The notes under the pieces: generated by a model
Databases searched by the model: none
Told to the model about the DNA's origin: nothing
What the model saw: the letters and a program-made list of their open reading frames with translations, nothing else
Position numbers and translations under genes: made by a program
DNA from: Opitutales bacterium
GTDB lineage: Bacteria > Verrucomicrobiota > Verrucomicrobiia > Opitutales > UBA2987
DNA length: 42,043 nt
Direction of reading: 5' to 3'
Assembly (NCBI GenBank): GCA_021772535.1
Contig: JAJFLV010000140.1
Span: 1-42,043 of the forward strand
Part shown: one piece after another, positions 33,277 to 42,031 of the stretch
How the letters are laid out: the number at the start of each line of letters is the position of its first letter
Numbering within the stretch: position 1 is the first letter of the stretch

Positions 33277-36123
33277 ATGAAAAATAAAATGAAAACACAC
33301 CGACCCCAGCCCTGGCTTTTCAGTGCTTTTATAACCACCTTGGCGCTCGCCTTTTGGAGTGTTGCCAACGCCGCCCCAGTGGAAGTTTTCCAAGAGGGTT
33401 ATGAAAACGACGGCAGCGGAACCCGCTACACCGTTGAGAACCCCAGCGATGACGGCTCGAACGATTATTTCGCCCGCCGCCAGGAAGGTTCGGCCGGATC
33501 GACCGTCAGAGGCGGAGCCATTACCGGTCAATTTTACTGGGGCGCCCGCGACCTCGATGGTGATGGCGTTGAAGTCAACGAACTGGAGGACCATGAAGCC
33601 CGCATCACCTGGAATGACGCGATCAATATCACCGGGATCGGCAATCTGAGGATCACCCTTGCGGCGGCCCAGGGAAACAACGGACAAGAGTTCGACAACC
33701 CGATAGCTTTCCAGTACAAAATCGACGATGGCGAATGGGTGACAGCCGGTGGCTTCCGCGGCCTGCACACCAATTCCCCCAGCTACTTTTTCGCCGGGGG
33801 AAACTTCGATGTCAGCGCTGGCAGCGTACCGTTGCCCACCGATCCTCGCCTCACGAGAACTTTTAAGGACTTTAGTTTTCCCATCCTCGGTTCCGGCGAC
33901 GAATTGAGGTTTCGAGTCTTCGTCAATGCCAATGGTGGATCCGAAGAATACGGTCATGACAATATCCGTATTGTCGGCGATGATGATGTCTCATTTCTCA
34001 GCCTCTCCATGAATGCGCTTACCTTCGATGAGGATGCCGGCGCAGGAGCGGCAACCCTGACCGCTACATTGGAAACTGCGGCAGGCGCAGGGGGAGTGAC
34101 CCTCAACGTCACCAACAGCGATAGTGACAATAACAGTGAATCCAATATACCTGCTACCATGACCGTGGCAGAAGGTGAAACTGTTGGCTCGGTGACTTTC
34201 GACATCCTGGCTGACAACCGTTTCGACGGCAATGAGCCCGTCCGCGTGCAAGTTGGAGCCCCCGGTTGGGCCACCGAAGAAATTATATTTACAGTCAATA
34301 ATGTGGACACCAAACCAAATGTCGTCCTCAACGAGTTGTACACCGATCCATTTAACGATGATCTCGAAACGAACCTGCAGGGAGATTCCAATGGGGACGG
34401 GTTCAGAAGCGACGATCAGGATGAGTTCATTGAGATCTTGAATAATGAGACTTTTGACGTCGATATCTCATTCTGGGAGTTATGGGATGAGCGCGGTCCT
34501 CGCCATATCTTCCCGGCCAATACCATCCTCAAGGCCGGTCAGGCAGCCGTTGTCTTCGGCGGCGGCACCCCGCGTGGTATTTTTGGAGGCTCCATATTCA
34601 TGATTTCATCCCAGGGCAATTTCAGCATCGAGCCCGATGGTGAGAATGCATCCATTCGCGCGGGCGGCACCAATGCTGCCGGCGGCATCGTGGACGAGTT
34701 TACCATCCCTGCAGAGTTGGGAGCGACCAAGCGGTCAGCCAACAGAAACCCGGATGGCACAGGCGATTTTGCCGACCATGGAGAACTCTCCAACCTGCCC
34801 GAACCTTCAGCCACCGAACCAAATATCGGGCCGAACAACTTCTGGTCCCCTGGAACCAAACCGGATGGCAGTGCGTTTTTCCCAACAGACAATACACTCT
34901 CCATCTCCTTCGCTTCGGGCAGTGTGGCTGAAAATGCAGATTCCATATTCGGAACGGTCAGTTTGGAAACCGCCGCCGGGGCCGGGGGCGTGGTCGTCTC
35001 GTTGGCCACTGAGGGTCCCAATGCGGATGAACTGGTTGTTCCCGCCACGGTCACCATTGCGGAAGGGCAAACATCCATCAACTTTACCGCCACACCGGTA
35101 AACGACCTCGAGTTGGATGGGGACCGTGAGCTAACGGTACGCGCAACCGGCGACCTCAAGTTCCCTGCCCTGACCTACCTCGTGGTGACGGAAGTTGAGC
35201 CGGACCTGGTAGCTGTGGTCATCAATGAGGCCCTGAGTTCCGTCCTCGGCACCGCGACTGATTTCAACGGAAACGGTATCGATGAAGAGCCGGTTGAGGA
35301 TCAGTTCATTGAACTGCTCAATGTCAGCAGTTTTCCGGTCAATATCAGAGGCTGGCAAGTCTTTTCGGTCCGGTCCAATGAACCCGATCCCGAACTGTTG
35401 GTTCATGAATTCCGCTCCAGCACAATCATCCAGCCGCAGGGTTCCGTCGTCATCTTTGGCGGCGGTAATGAAGCGGCCATTCGGGAAGCCGGCGCGGCCA
35501 GTTTTGGCAATGCCGCCCTATTCGTGGCCAACGGCAGCTTCAACGGCGTCAACCTGACAGACAGAGACGACAACCGCGTCAGGCTGGTGAGAGGAAAAGG
35601 ATTCGAGGAAGATGTCGTCGAGTTCCTGGATGAAGTTTCCGGCCAAGGCCAATCCGTAGTCCGCAGCCCAGATGGCTCTGGGGATTTTGGTAGCCTGCAC
35701 CTGGTAGTATCCACCGCCTTCGAACTGGCCTCTCCGGGCCGGGGATTGGATGGCGCTGCCTTCGCGGGCAATCAGCCGTTTGTTCCATCTACCGACGTTT
35801 TCAGAGGCGAGGACATTCCGGAATTCCCGGGCTGGAGAGCTTCCCCCTGGTACCTCAACTACAATGTAGCAGAGCTGCCCTGGATCTATCATGACGAGCA
35901 CGGCTGGCAATTCCTCGCCGATGCAAGCACGGAAGACGTGATCTTCCTGTTTGATCTCGGACTGGAAAACTGGATATTTGTCAATGAAGGTTCATACCGC
36001 TGGATGTTCATTTTCAGCGACACGCCGGACTGGATCTTCACCTTCGGCGACAACGTGCCGGGCAGAAGGTTCTTCCAGAGGCTCAGCGATGGCTCGATTT
36101 TCAGCGTCCCAGCTGACCTCTAG
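33277..36123 (+). CDS. Secreted lamin-tail/Calx-beta protein, copy 2
   Basis: A 948-residue paralogue of the protein at 26848. Domain order is the same: signal peptide to A33, N-terminal beta-rich domain, Calx-beta (about 245-340), lamin-tail 1 (about 347-505) with GDSNGDGFRSDDQDEF, Calx-beta 2 (from about 540), lamin-tail 2 (about 644-835) and the aromatic C-terminal region from about 846. The insert after DLDGDG in the N-terminal domain is shorter than in copy 1. The last ~200 bases of the gene are almost identical to copy 1, with only a few changes. A GGAG site lies four bases before the ATG. Function is unknown, probably surface binding with the paired receptor. Confidence 0.85.
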   Translation: MKNKMKTHRPQPWLFSAFITTLALAFWSVANAAPVEVFQEGYENDGSGTRYTVENPSDDGSNDYFARRQEGSAGSTVRGGAITGQFYWGARDLDGDGVEVNELEDHEARITWNDAINITGIGNLRITLAAAQGNNGQEFDNPIAFQYKIDDGEWVTAGGFRGLHTNSPSYFFAGGNFDVSAGSVPLPTDPRLTRTFKDFSFPILGSGDELRFRVFVNANGGSEEYGHDNIRIVGDDDVSFLSLSMNALTFDEDAGAGAATLTATLETAAGAGGVTLNVTNSDSDNNSESNIPATMTVAEGETVGSVTFDILADNRFDGNEPVRVQVGAPGWATEEIIFTVNNVDTKPNVVLNELYTDPFNDDLETNLQGDSNGDGFRSDDQDEFIEILNNETFDVDISFWELWDERGPRHIFPANTILKAGQAAVVFGGGTPRGIFGGSIFMISSQGNFSIEPDGENASIRAGGTNAAGGIVDEFTIPAELGATKRSANRNPDGTGDFADHGELSNLPEPSATEPNIGPNNFWSPGTKPDGSAFFPTDNTLSISFASGSVAENADSIFGTVSLETAAGAGGVVVSLATEGPNADELVVPATVTIAEGQTSINFTATPVNDLELDGDRELTVRATGDLKFPALTYLVVTEVEPDLVAVVINEALSSVLGTATDFNGNGIDEEPVEDQFIELLNVSSFPVNIRGWQVFSVRSNEPDPELLVHEFRSSTIIQPQGSVVIFGGGNEAAIREAGAASFGNAALFVANGSFNGVNLTDRDDNRVRLVRGKGFEEDVVEFLDEVSGQGQSVVRSPDGSGDFGSLHLVVSTAFELASPGRGLDGAAFAGNQPFVPSTDVFRGEDIPEFPGWRASPWYLNYNVAELPWIYHDEHGWQFLADASTEDVIFLFDLGLENWIFVNEGSYRWMFIFSDTPDWIFTFGDNVPGRRFFQRLSDGSIFSVPADL

Positions 36124-36171
36124 TCTGTTCGATAACGAATCTATCTTAATTTATAAGGTTATTTAAACAAG

Positions 36172-36221
36172 AATGCCCGGGAATTGGCTTCGCTTGAGGC
36201 TGGTTCCCGGGTATTTTTTTT
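36172..36221 (+). terminator. GC-rich terminator, copy 2
   Basis: A stem with the core GCCCGGGAA (from 36175) and TTCCCGGGT (36204-36212) is flanked by further pairing to 36172/36215 and followed by a run of Ts (36214-36221). Core and loop ends match the terminator after copy 1. Confidence 0.85.
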
Positions 36222-36281
36222 GGCGATGTTACGGGCATTGCCTGACAGGGAACATTTTGCTCTATTCAGGCAGTGAGTCCG

Positions 36282-36986
36282 ATGTTAAAGCAAAATTCAC
36301 ATGCTCTGGTAACCCTCAAGATCGGCAATTTTTCCATGGCCGAATTCACACACCCCTTGTTTCGTGATTACTGCTCCCGCCATAGCCTGGAGTTTATCGT
36401 CATCGACCAGAAAAAAATTCGGTTTCAACCCCGAATCCTGCCCGACCAACGAAGCTCCAGTTACGAAAAATATCAAATTTACGATATCCTGACGCAGTTT
36501 GACCGGGTGCTCTACCTGGATGGAGATATCCTCCTCAATGTAAATTGCCCGAATCTATTTGAGCTCGTGCCGGAAAACGAGATCGGCTGCGTTTTTGAGG
36601 ATGTCGGCTCCGAGGCTTACAAGCGTTTTGACGAGATGGACAAAGCGCAAAGGTTATGGGGGAAATTACCGGATTACCGGGGAGGATATTTCAATGCCGG
36701 GATGTTCCTCGTCTCACAAACGCATCGGGAATTGCTACGCTTCGGGCCGGAAAAAAAATTCGGCGGACGGTGGCCGGATCAAACGAGTTTGAACTTTTAC
36801 TGCGAGAAAATCGGATTTACCAAAAAAAACCTGGGACCCTCCTTCAATCTCCTGCCCGTTTTCAGCCAATTGTGGAAGGATACCTCCAGCCGCCGAAAAG
36901 CCTCGATCATTCATTATGCGGGCAAGGAAAGCAAAGGACTGTTCAAGGAAGATTATTCGGCGATCATGAATTCCCTGGGGCAATAG
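36282..36986 (+). CDS. Family 8-like glycosyltransferase
   Basis: A 234-residue GT-A fold enzyme resembling GT8/glycogenin-like transferases. It has VLYLDGDILL with the metal-binding DxD, the GGYFNAGMFLVSQ helix, PDQTSLNFYC and a C-terminal HYAGKESKG in place of the GT8 HFxGxxKPW motif. It would move a sugar from a nucleotide donor to an unknown acceptor in the cytosol. I choose the ATG at 36282; a GTG at 36273 in the same frame is possible, but its spacing to the AGG is too short. It begins just after the terminator of the receptor unit, so it is an independent transcript. Confidence 0.8.
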   Translation: MLKQNSHALVTLKIGNFSMAEFTHPLFRDYCSRHSLEFIVIDQKKIRFQPRILPDQRSSSYEKYQIYDILTQFDRVLYLDGDILLNVNCPNLFELVPENEIGCVFEDVGSEAYKRFDEMDKAQRLWGKLPDYRGGYFNAGMFLVSQTHRELLRFGPEKKFGGRWPDQTSLNFYCEKIGFTKKNLGPSFNLLPVFSQLWKDTSSRRKASIIHYAGKESKGLFKEDYSAIMNSLGQ

Positions 36987-37205
36987 CGGAAATTCGGTGG
37001 GATGCTTTGAAATCTCCCCGAATCCATGGAGAAAAACAAGTCCGGATCGAATCAATACCGCTTCCCGGCGAGGGGAAAGAAAGTCGAAAAGAGCATTCTG
37101 TAACCGGCATGATTCTACGATTATTAATTTTAATGAAAATAAATCTCATTTAATATTGATTTTTAGTATCATTCCAATTAAGTATAGATATTCTTTACTA
37201 GAAAA
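36987..37205. other. Intergenic region upstream of the Fur-like gene
   Basis: This 219-base gap becomes very AT-rich in its last 100 bases. A TATAGATA stretch just before the start may be a -10 element. An imperfect inverted repeat AATGA-9-TCATT is present at about 37132-37150. No clear Fur box is seen. Confidence 0.35.
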
Positions 37206-37631
37206 ATGAATTTAACCAAAAAAGCACACGAAATTCTCAATGGCGCGCTTGCATCGAGCGGCCTGCGCTCCACCCGGCAGCGGGAGCATGTTTTCGGCGT
37301 CCTTCTGGCCCAACGGGACCACCCTACGGCGGACGAGGTTTATGTCCGGGCAAAAGTCGAAATGCCCAGTATTTCATTGGCCACGGTGTATAATTGCCTG
37401 GAAACCATGGTTGAGTGCGATCTGGTTCGCCAGGTCAATTTCGAGCGGGAACCTTCCCGGTTTTGCCCCAATCTGGCCGAGCATGCCCATTTTTACGATG
37501 AAACCAGCGGCCGGGTTTTCGATATCGATCTGCCTAATGAATTTTTCGGTAAATTGAAGTCGATCCTTCCTCCCCAATATGAAGCAAATTCCATAGAACT
37601 AAGTTTCCGGGGCAAAAAACCCGGCCATTAA
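37206..37631 (+). CDS. Fur-family transcriptional regulator, CxxC-less
   Basis: A 141-residue Fur-superfamily DNA-binding protein. The winged helix spans residues 1-80 with the recognition helix SISLATVYNCLETM. The C-terminal dimerisation domain follows (HAHFYDETSGRVFDIDLP). In most Fur, Zur and PerR proteins the segment after HxH carries CxxC for structural zinc; here it is DETSG, and the only cysteines are C64, C71 and C87. The lack of the zinc site recalls Irr-like proteins of alphaproteobacteria, though similarity alone does not prove heme sensing. sufC starts 58 bases later on the same strand, so it probably controls iron-sulfur assembly. Confidence 0.87.
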   Translation: MNLTKKAHEILNGALASSGLRSTRQREHVFGVLLAQRDHPTADEVYVRAKVEMPSISLATVYNCLETMVECDLVRQVNFEREPSRFCPNLAEHAHFYDETSGRVFDIDLPNEFFGKLKSILPPQYEANSIELSFRGKKPGH

Positions 37632-37689
37632 ATAAATAAATTAGGACATCAACTGGCTTTTTTTAACTTTTGCAATTAATTGAATATCA

Positions 37690-38445
37690 ATGAGCTCACT
37701 CGATATAAGAAATCTTGAAATCCATGTCGAAGGAAAACCCATCGTAAAGGATTTCACTCTCAACGTGCCCAAAGGCGAGGTGCATGCCCTGATGGGCCCC
37801 AACGGCTCCGGCAAGAGCACCCTGGCCAAAGCGCTGGCCGGTCATGAAGATTACCAAATCGTGGCGGGTGAAGCTTCCCTTAACGGGCAAAATATCCTTA
37901 AAATGGAAGTGGATGAGATCGCCAGAGCCGGTCTCTTCATGGCCTTCCAATACCCGAGTGAAATACCCGGGGTGAGCATTGCCAATTTCATTCGGGCCGC
38001 CCTCACGGCCCGCCTGGCGGATAACGAAGAACTCGACGCCGCCCGGTACTACCGGCGTCTTTACGAAAAAATGGATCTGCTCAAAATCGACCGCAAATTC
38101 ACCGCCCGTTCTGTCAACGAAGGCTTTTCCGGCGGTGAGAAAAAGAGGTGCGAAATTCTCCAGATGGCCATGCTCCAACCCCATTTCGCAATCATGGATG
38201 AGACCGACAGCGGGCTTGATATCGACGCTCTTAAAATTGTTTCCCACGGAGTCAACACCATGCGGGGTCCCGATTTAGGCATTTTGCTGATCACTCATTA
38301 CCAGCGGCTGCTCGATTACATCGTGCCGGACAAAGTACACGTAATGTGGGATGGCAGAATTGTCCGCAGCGGCGGCAAGGAGCTTGCTCTGGAACTCGAA
38401 GAAAAAGGCTACGACTGGGTAAAGGAGGAAGTTGCCGTCGTCTGA
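37690..38445 (+). CDS. sufC: Fe-S cluster assembly ATPase SufC
   Basis: A 251-residue ABC-type ATPase that powers the SufBCD scaffold in iron-sulfur cluster assembly, in the cytosol. It has Walker [10 protein letters not shown] (36-44), the ABC signature FSGGEKKR (146-153), Walker B FAIMDE (166-171) and the H-loop LITHYQR. The sequence between Walker A and the signature ([18 protein letters not shown]) is typical of SufC rather than of transporter ATPases. It is first of four suf genes in order C-B-D-T, 55 bases before sufB. No membrane partner is present, as expected. Confidence 0.96.
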   Translation: MSSLDIRNLEIHVEGKPIVKDFTLNVPKGEVHALMGPNGSGKSTLAKALAGHEDYQIVAGEASLNGQNILKMEVDEIARAGLFMAFQYPSEIPGVSIANFIRAALTARLADNEELDAARYYRRLYEKMDLLKIDRKFTARSVNEGFSGGEKKRCEILQMAMLQPHFAIMDETDSGLDIDALKIVSHGVNTMRGPDLGILLITHYQRLLDYIVPDKVHVMWDGRIVRSGGKELALELEEKGYDWVKEEVAVV

Positions 38446-38500
38446 ATACCCCTCCTTTTGAGAATATTTAACTCCTCATTTAATTCACATTTATCTTAAA

Positions 38501-39928
38501 ATGCCCGCTACAATCGAACAAGAGACTACCAACCATTCCATCGACTTTGATCGGGAAGTGGGAAATTTTAAATACAAGGAGGATTATTCCTACGATGCCG
38601 GCACCGGCCTGAATGAAGATACCGTCCGTTATATCTCGGGTGTTAAGGATGAAGATGAATGGATACTCAATTTTCGCCTCAAGGCCCTGAAAGTATTTGA
38701 AAGCAAGCCGACCCCCACCCATTGGGCTTCCAAGGACCTCGAAAGCATCGATTACTCTAAAATTCGCTATTACCTGTCAAAAGGACAACAGCCCAGCCGC
38801 AGTTGGGACGAAGTGCCCGATGACGTCAAGGAGACCTTTGAACGCCTGGGCATTCCCGAGCAGGAGCGCAAATTTTTGGCCGGAGTGGAAGCGCAATTTG
38901 ACAGCGAAGCCGCCTACTCCAACATGAAGGCAAGACTGGCCGAGGAAGGAGTCATCTTTGTCGGGTCGACCGAGGGCTTAAAGGAACACCCGGAAATTTT
39001 CCGGAAATTCTTCGGTAAAGTAATCCCCACCGGAGACAACAAATTCAGCGCCTTGAACAGCGCCGTATTCAGCGGTGGCAGTTTTATCTATGTGCCCCCT
39101 GGAGTGCATGTTAAGCAACCCCTGCAAGCCTATTTCCGTATCAACGCGGAAAACTTCGGGCAATTCGAGCGCACTTTGATCATTGCAGACGAAGGAGCTG
39201 AAGTCACCTACATGGAGGGCTGTACCGCTCCCAAATTTGAAACCACCACCCTTCATAGCGCTGTTGTCGAATTGGTCGCCCTGAAGGGAGCCCGCATTCA
39301 ATACATCACGGTGCAAAACTGGTCGGAAAACGTTTTCAACCTGGTGACAAAAAGGGGCATGGCCATGGAAGACGCCACCATCAAGTGGATCGATTGCAAT
39401 ATCGGCAGCCGTCTGACCATGAAATATCCCGGTGTCATTCTCAAAGGCCGGAGAGCCAGGGGCGAAGTGTTGTCGATCGCCCTGGCCAATAATGGACAGC
39501 ATCAGGACACCGGCGCAAAAATGATACATGCGGCCGATGACACGACCAGCAACATAATTGCCAAAAGCATTAGTGTAGGCCAGGGGCGTTCCACTTACCG
39601 CGGTCTGGTGCAAATACCCAAACACCTCAAAAATTGTAAAAACAACACAGAGTGCGACGCTCTCCTCATCAATACCAACAGCCGGACGGATACCTACCCG
39701 GCCATCAATGTGCGAGGCAATCGCAATTCCGTACAGCATGAAGCCAGCGTTTCCAAGGTCAGCACAGAGCAGATATTTTACATGCAGCAGCGGGGGCTGA
39801 GTGAAGCGCAGGCCATGAGCCTGGCTGTAAACGGTTTCGTCAATGATCTCATACGTGAATTTCCCATGGAATACAGTGTCGAACTCAAGCGTTTGATCGA
39901 CCTTCAAATGGAAGGCTCCGTCGGTTGA
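38501..39928 (+). CDS. sufB: Fe-S cluster scaffold SufB
   Basis: A 475-residue beta-helical scaffold subunit on which nascent iron-sulfur clusters are built. Family landmarks are the N-terminal [44 protein letters not shown] and the C-terminal NNTECDALL with the catalytic-type cysteine at about residue 385, then [11 protein letters not shown] and [20 protein letters not shown]. Length is normal. It is followed by sufD, the paralogous partner, after 45 bases. It works as a SufB-SufC2-SufD complex. SufE or SufU, the sulfur donor carriers, are not in the window. Confidence 0.96.
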   Translation: MPATIEQETTNHSIDFDREVGNFKYKEDYSYDAGTGLNEDTVRYISGVKDEDEWILNFRLKALKVFESKPTPTHWASKDLESIDYSKIRYYLSKGQQPSRSWDEVPDDVKETFERLGIPEQERKFLAGVEAQFDSEAAYSNMKARLAEEGVIFVGSTEGLKEHPEIFRKFFGKVIPTGDNKFSALNSAVFSGGSFIYVPPGVHVKQPLQAYFRINAENFGQFERTLIIADEGAEVTYMEGCTAPKFETTTLHSAVVELVALKGARIQYITVQNWSENVFNLVTKRGMAMEDATIKWIDCNIGSRLTMKYPGVILKGRRARGEVLSIALANNGQHQDTGAKMIHAADDTTSNIIAKSISVGQGRSTYRGLVQIPKHLKNCKNNTECDALLINTNSRTDTYPAINVRGNRNSVQHEASVSKVSTEQIFYMQQRGLSEAQAMSLAVNGFVNDLIREFPMEYSVELKRLIDLQMEGSVG

Positions 39929-39973
39929 GACGGCATACAGGATAAACAATTTTACATTGATTGATTTTTGAAA

Positions 39974-41353
39974 ATGAGCAACGCCAGCACATTGGAAAGA
40001 GTATCCGCCAAAGCAGCGAAAAGCATCACCAGCTCCGAGGCATTTCAAAACCACCTCGAAAGCCTGGAAAATGCTCCAAAATGGTTGATCGACCTGAAAA
40101 CTGAGCAATGGGAGCAATTTTCAAGCCTTCCCATGCCAACGCCGAAGTCGGAAGCCTGGCGGTTCGCAAGAACGGGAAATTTAAGCCTGGACAAGTATCA
40201 ACTATCTTCAGATCTCACCCCATCGGAGATTGAGGATGCTCAAAAAAATTCTCACCTTATTGAATCTTATTCCGGAAAAATGGTCTTTGCCAATGATCAG
40301 TTGGTGGAGAAAAAAGAGGCCACTGCCTCGCTCAGCCAAGCGGGCCTTATTTGGGCGCCTCTTGCCAAGGCGATAAACGAACATGGTTCCCTTTTGAGGA
40401 AATTTCTCCTGACCTTTACCCCAGACCTCGGATCCGAGAAGTTTCAAGCCCTGCATGGGGCTCTTTTCAGCAATGGTTCTTTTTTATACGTCCCGGTCGG
40501 AATGGAAGTAACCCTGCCTTTTGTCGCCTATCATGAAATCTGCGGTCACGGTGCTGCTGTTTTCCCCCATACCCTGATCATTGCCGATGCAGGAGCCAAA
40601 GTCCATTTGGTGGACATTTTCCAAAGCACCGGTGCAAATACAAAAAATTTCGCCTGTGGCATGGCCAGTATTTTTGCCGGGGCTGGCGCACAGGTTTCTT
40701 ACCAGGCCATCCAGGAATGGAATCTGGAAACGCTCTCATTTCACCTTAATTCCGTATCCGCGGAAAGAGATGCCGATGTCCAAACGGTAACAGTCAATCT
40801 GGGTTCACACCAAACCCGAAGCGAACAGCATACTTGCCTTTCCGGTCCGGGAAGCAATGTAGATAACTTTTCCCTCAGTGTGCCCACTGGAAACCAGGAA
40901 GTCGACCAACGCACACTGCAAACCCACAAAGCCCCGTCCTGCCGCTCCAACATGCTCTATAAAAACGCCTTGATGGACGATTCCCGCACAATATTTTCCG
41001 GACTCATCAAGGTCGAAGAGTCGGCCCAACAAACCGATGCTTACCAGACCAACCGAAACCTTCTACTCAATGGCAGTGCCGAAGCCAACTCCCTGCCCGG
41101 ACTTGAAATACTGGCCAACGACGTCAAATGCAGCCATGGAGCCACTACGGGCGAGCTGGACAAAGAGCAGCTTTACTACCTTTTAGCAAGAGGCATTACC
41201 CGCAAAAAGGCGGAAGAACTGCTGGTTTTCGGTTTTTTCGAGGAAGTATTCTCCCATTTGGAAAACGATGAACTGCGCGAACATCTCAACTCCTGGATCG
41301 GGAAAAAATTCCATGTCGATCCCCCGACCGGAAACCCGGTGACAAACTCCTGA
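39974..41353 (+). CDS. sufD: Fe-S cluster assembly protein SufD
   Basis: A 459-residue paralogue of SufB that completes the SufBCD scaffold and assists iron entry. The start is the ATG at 39974; a TTG two codons upstream is possible. Its C-terminus has the family pattern KCSHGATTGELDKEQLYYLL with the conserved histidine (CSHGAT) and ARGITRKKAEELLVFGFF. The N-terminal half is more variable, with an acidic helical start and PTPKSEAWRFARTGNL. sufT follows nine bases after its stop, a spacing that indicates co-translation in one operon. Confidence 0.95.
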   Translation: MSNASTLERVSAKAAKSITSSEAFQNHLESLENAPKWLIDLKTEQWEQFSSLPMPTPKSEAWRFARTGNLSLDKYQLSSDLTPSEIEDAQKNSHLIESYSGKMVFANDQLVEKKEATASLSQAGLIWAPLAKAINEHGSLLRKFLLTFTPDLGSEKFQALHGALFSNGSFLYVPVGMEVTLPFVAYHEICGHGAAVFPHTLIIADAGAKVHLVDIFQSTGANTKNFACGMASIFAGAGAQVSYQAIQEWNLETLSFHLNSVSAERDADVQTVTVNLGSHQTRSEQHTCLSGPGSNVDNFSLSVPTGNQEVDQRTLQTHKAPSCRSNMLYKNALMDDSRTIFSGLIKVEESAQQTDAYQTNRNLLLNGSAEANSLPGLEILANDVKCSHGATTGELDKEQLYYLLARGITRKKAEELLVFGFFEEVFSHLENDELREHLNSWIGKKFHVDPPTGNPVTNS

Positions 41354-41362
41354 CTCCTTTTC

Positions 41363-41926
41363 ATGGCTATGGCGGAAGATCGGATCGTATCGCGGGACTG
41401 TCCGGCGACAGCAATACCCTCGGGTGAATCATACACTATTCCCAAGGGTGCGACAGTGCAAATTACCCACCGGTTGGGCGGAAATTTCACCGTTTTATGG
41501 GCCATGGGCATGGCGCGAATTACTGGAGAACAGGCAGACGCCATTGGTGAAGAAGCAGTAGTCTCAAACAGTAATGAACTTTCTTCCCAAACTGAGGAGT
41601 GCTCAGGCCCACCCGATGAAAATGCTCTCTGGGACGCCCTGAAATCGGTTTACGATCCGGAGATTCCGGTCAACATTGTCGATCTCGGTTTGATTTACTC
41701 TCTTCAGGTGCAACCGCAAAACGAATCCGGCAACCACGATGTGGAGATTCTCATGACCCTTACCGCTCCCGGCTGCGGCATGGGCCCAGCCATAGCGGCG
41801 GATGCCGAATCAAGAGTTTGCCAGATCCCTGGTGTGGGAGAAGCCCAGGTGGAACTGGTTTGGGACCCGCCATGGAATCAGGACATGATCAGCGAAGAGG
41901 GCAAAATGCAATTGGGCCTGATTTGA
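41363..41926 (+). CDS. sufT: SufT-type DUF59/MIP18 family Fe-S protein maturation factor
   Basis: A 187-residue protein with the SufT layout. An N-terminal ~60-residue segment (RDCPATAIPSGESYTIPKGA, then ARITGEQADAIGEEA) precedes a DUF59/MIP18 domain with DPEIPVNIVDLGLIYSL and the TAPGCGMGP motif carrying the reactive cysteine. SufT helps mature Fe-S proteins such as lipoyl synthase in other bacteria. It follows sufD by nine bases and ends the visible operon. sufS or another cysteine desulfurase would be expected beyond the window. Confidence 0.9.
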   Translation: MAMAEDRIVSRDCPATAIPSGESYTIPKGATVQITHRLGGNFTVLWAMGMARITGEQADAIGEEAVVSNSNELSSQTEECSGPPDENALWDALKSVYDPEIPVNIVDLGLIYSLQVQPQNESGNHDVEILMTLTAPGCGMGPAIAADAESRVCQIPGVGEAQVELVWDPPWNQDMISEEGKMQLGLI

Positions 41927-42031
41927 GAGGATTTGTAATCCGCTCAAATTGGCTAATTCATTAGATTCAAGGCAATATCCAGGATCTTTGGCCGATTTTT
42001 CTCTTCGGATTGGGCCGGAAGCAGGAACCTT

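Noticed and set aside
33226-33957. 243-codon minus-strand frame
   Set aside because: Antisense to the second lamin-tail gene and spans its start; a product of GC-rich codon pattern.
37673-37682. Palindrome CAATTAATTG before sufC
   Set aside because: Ten bases in AT-rich DNA are expected by chance, and there is no second copy upstream of the Fur-like gene to support an operator.
38978-40117. 379-codon minus-strand open frame
   Set aside because: Antisense to sufB and the start of sufD, which are unambiguous on the + strand.
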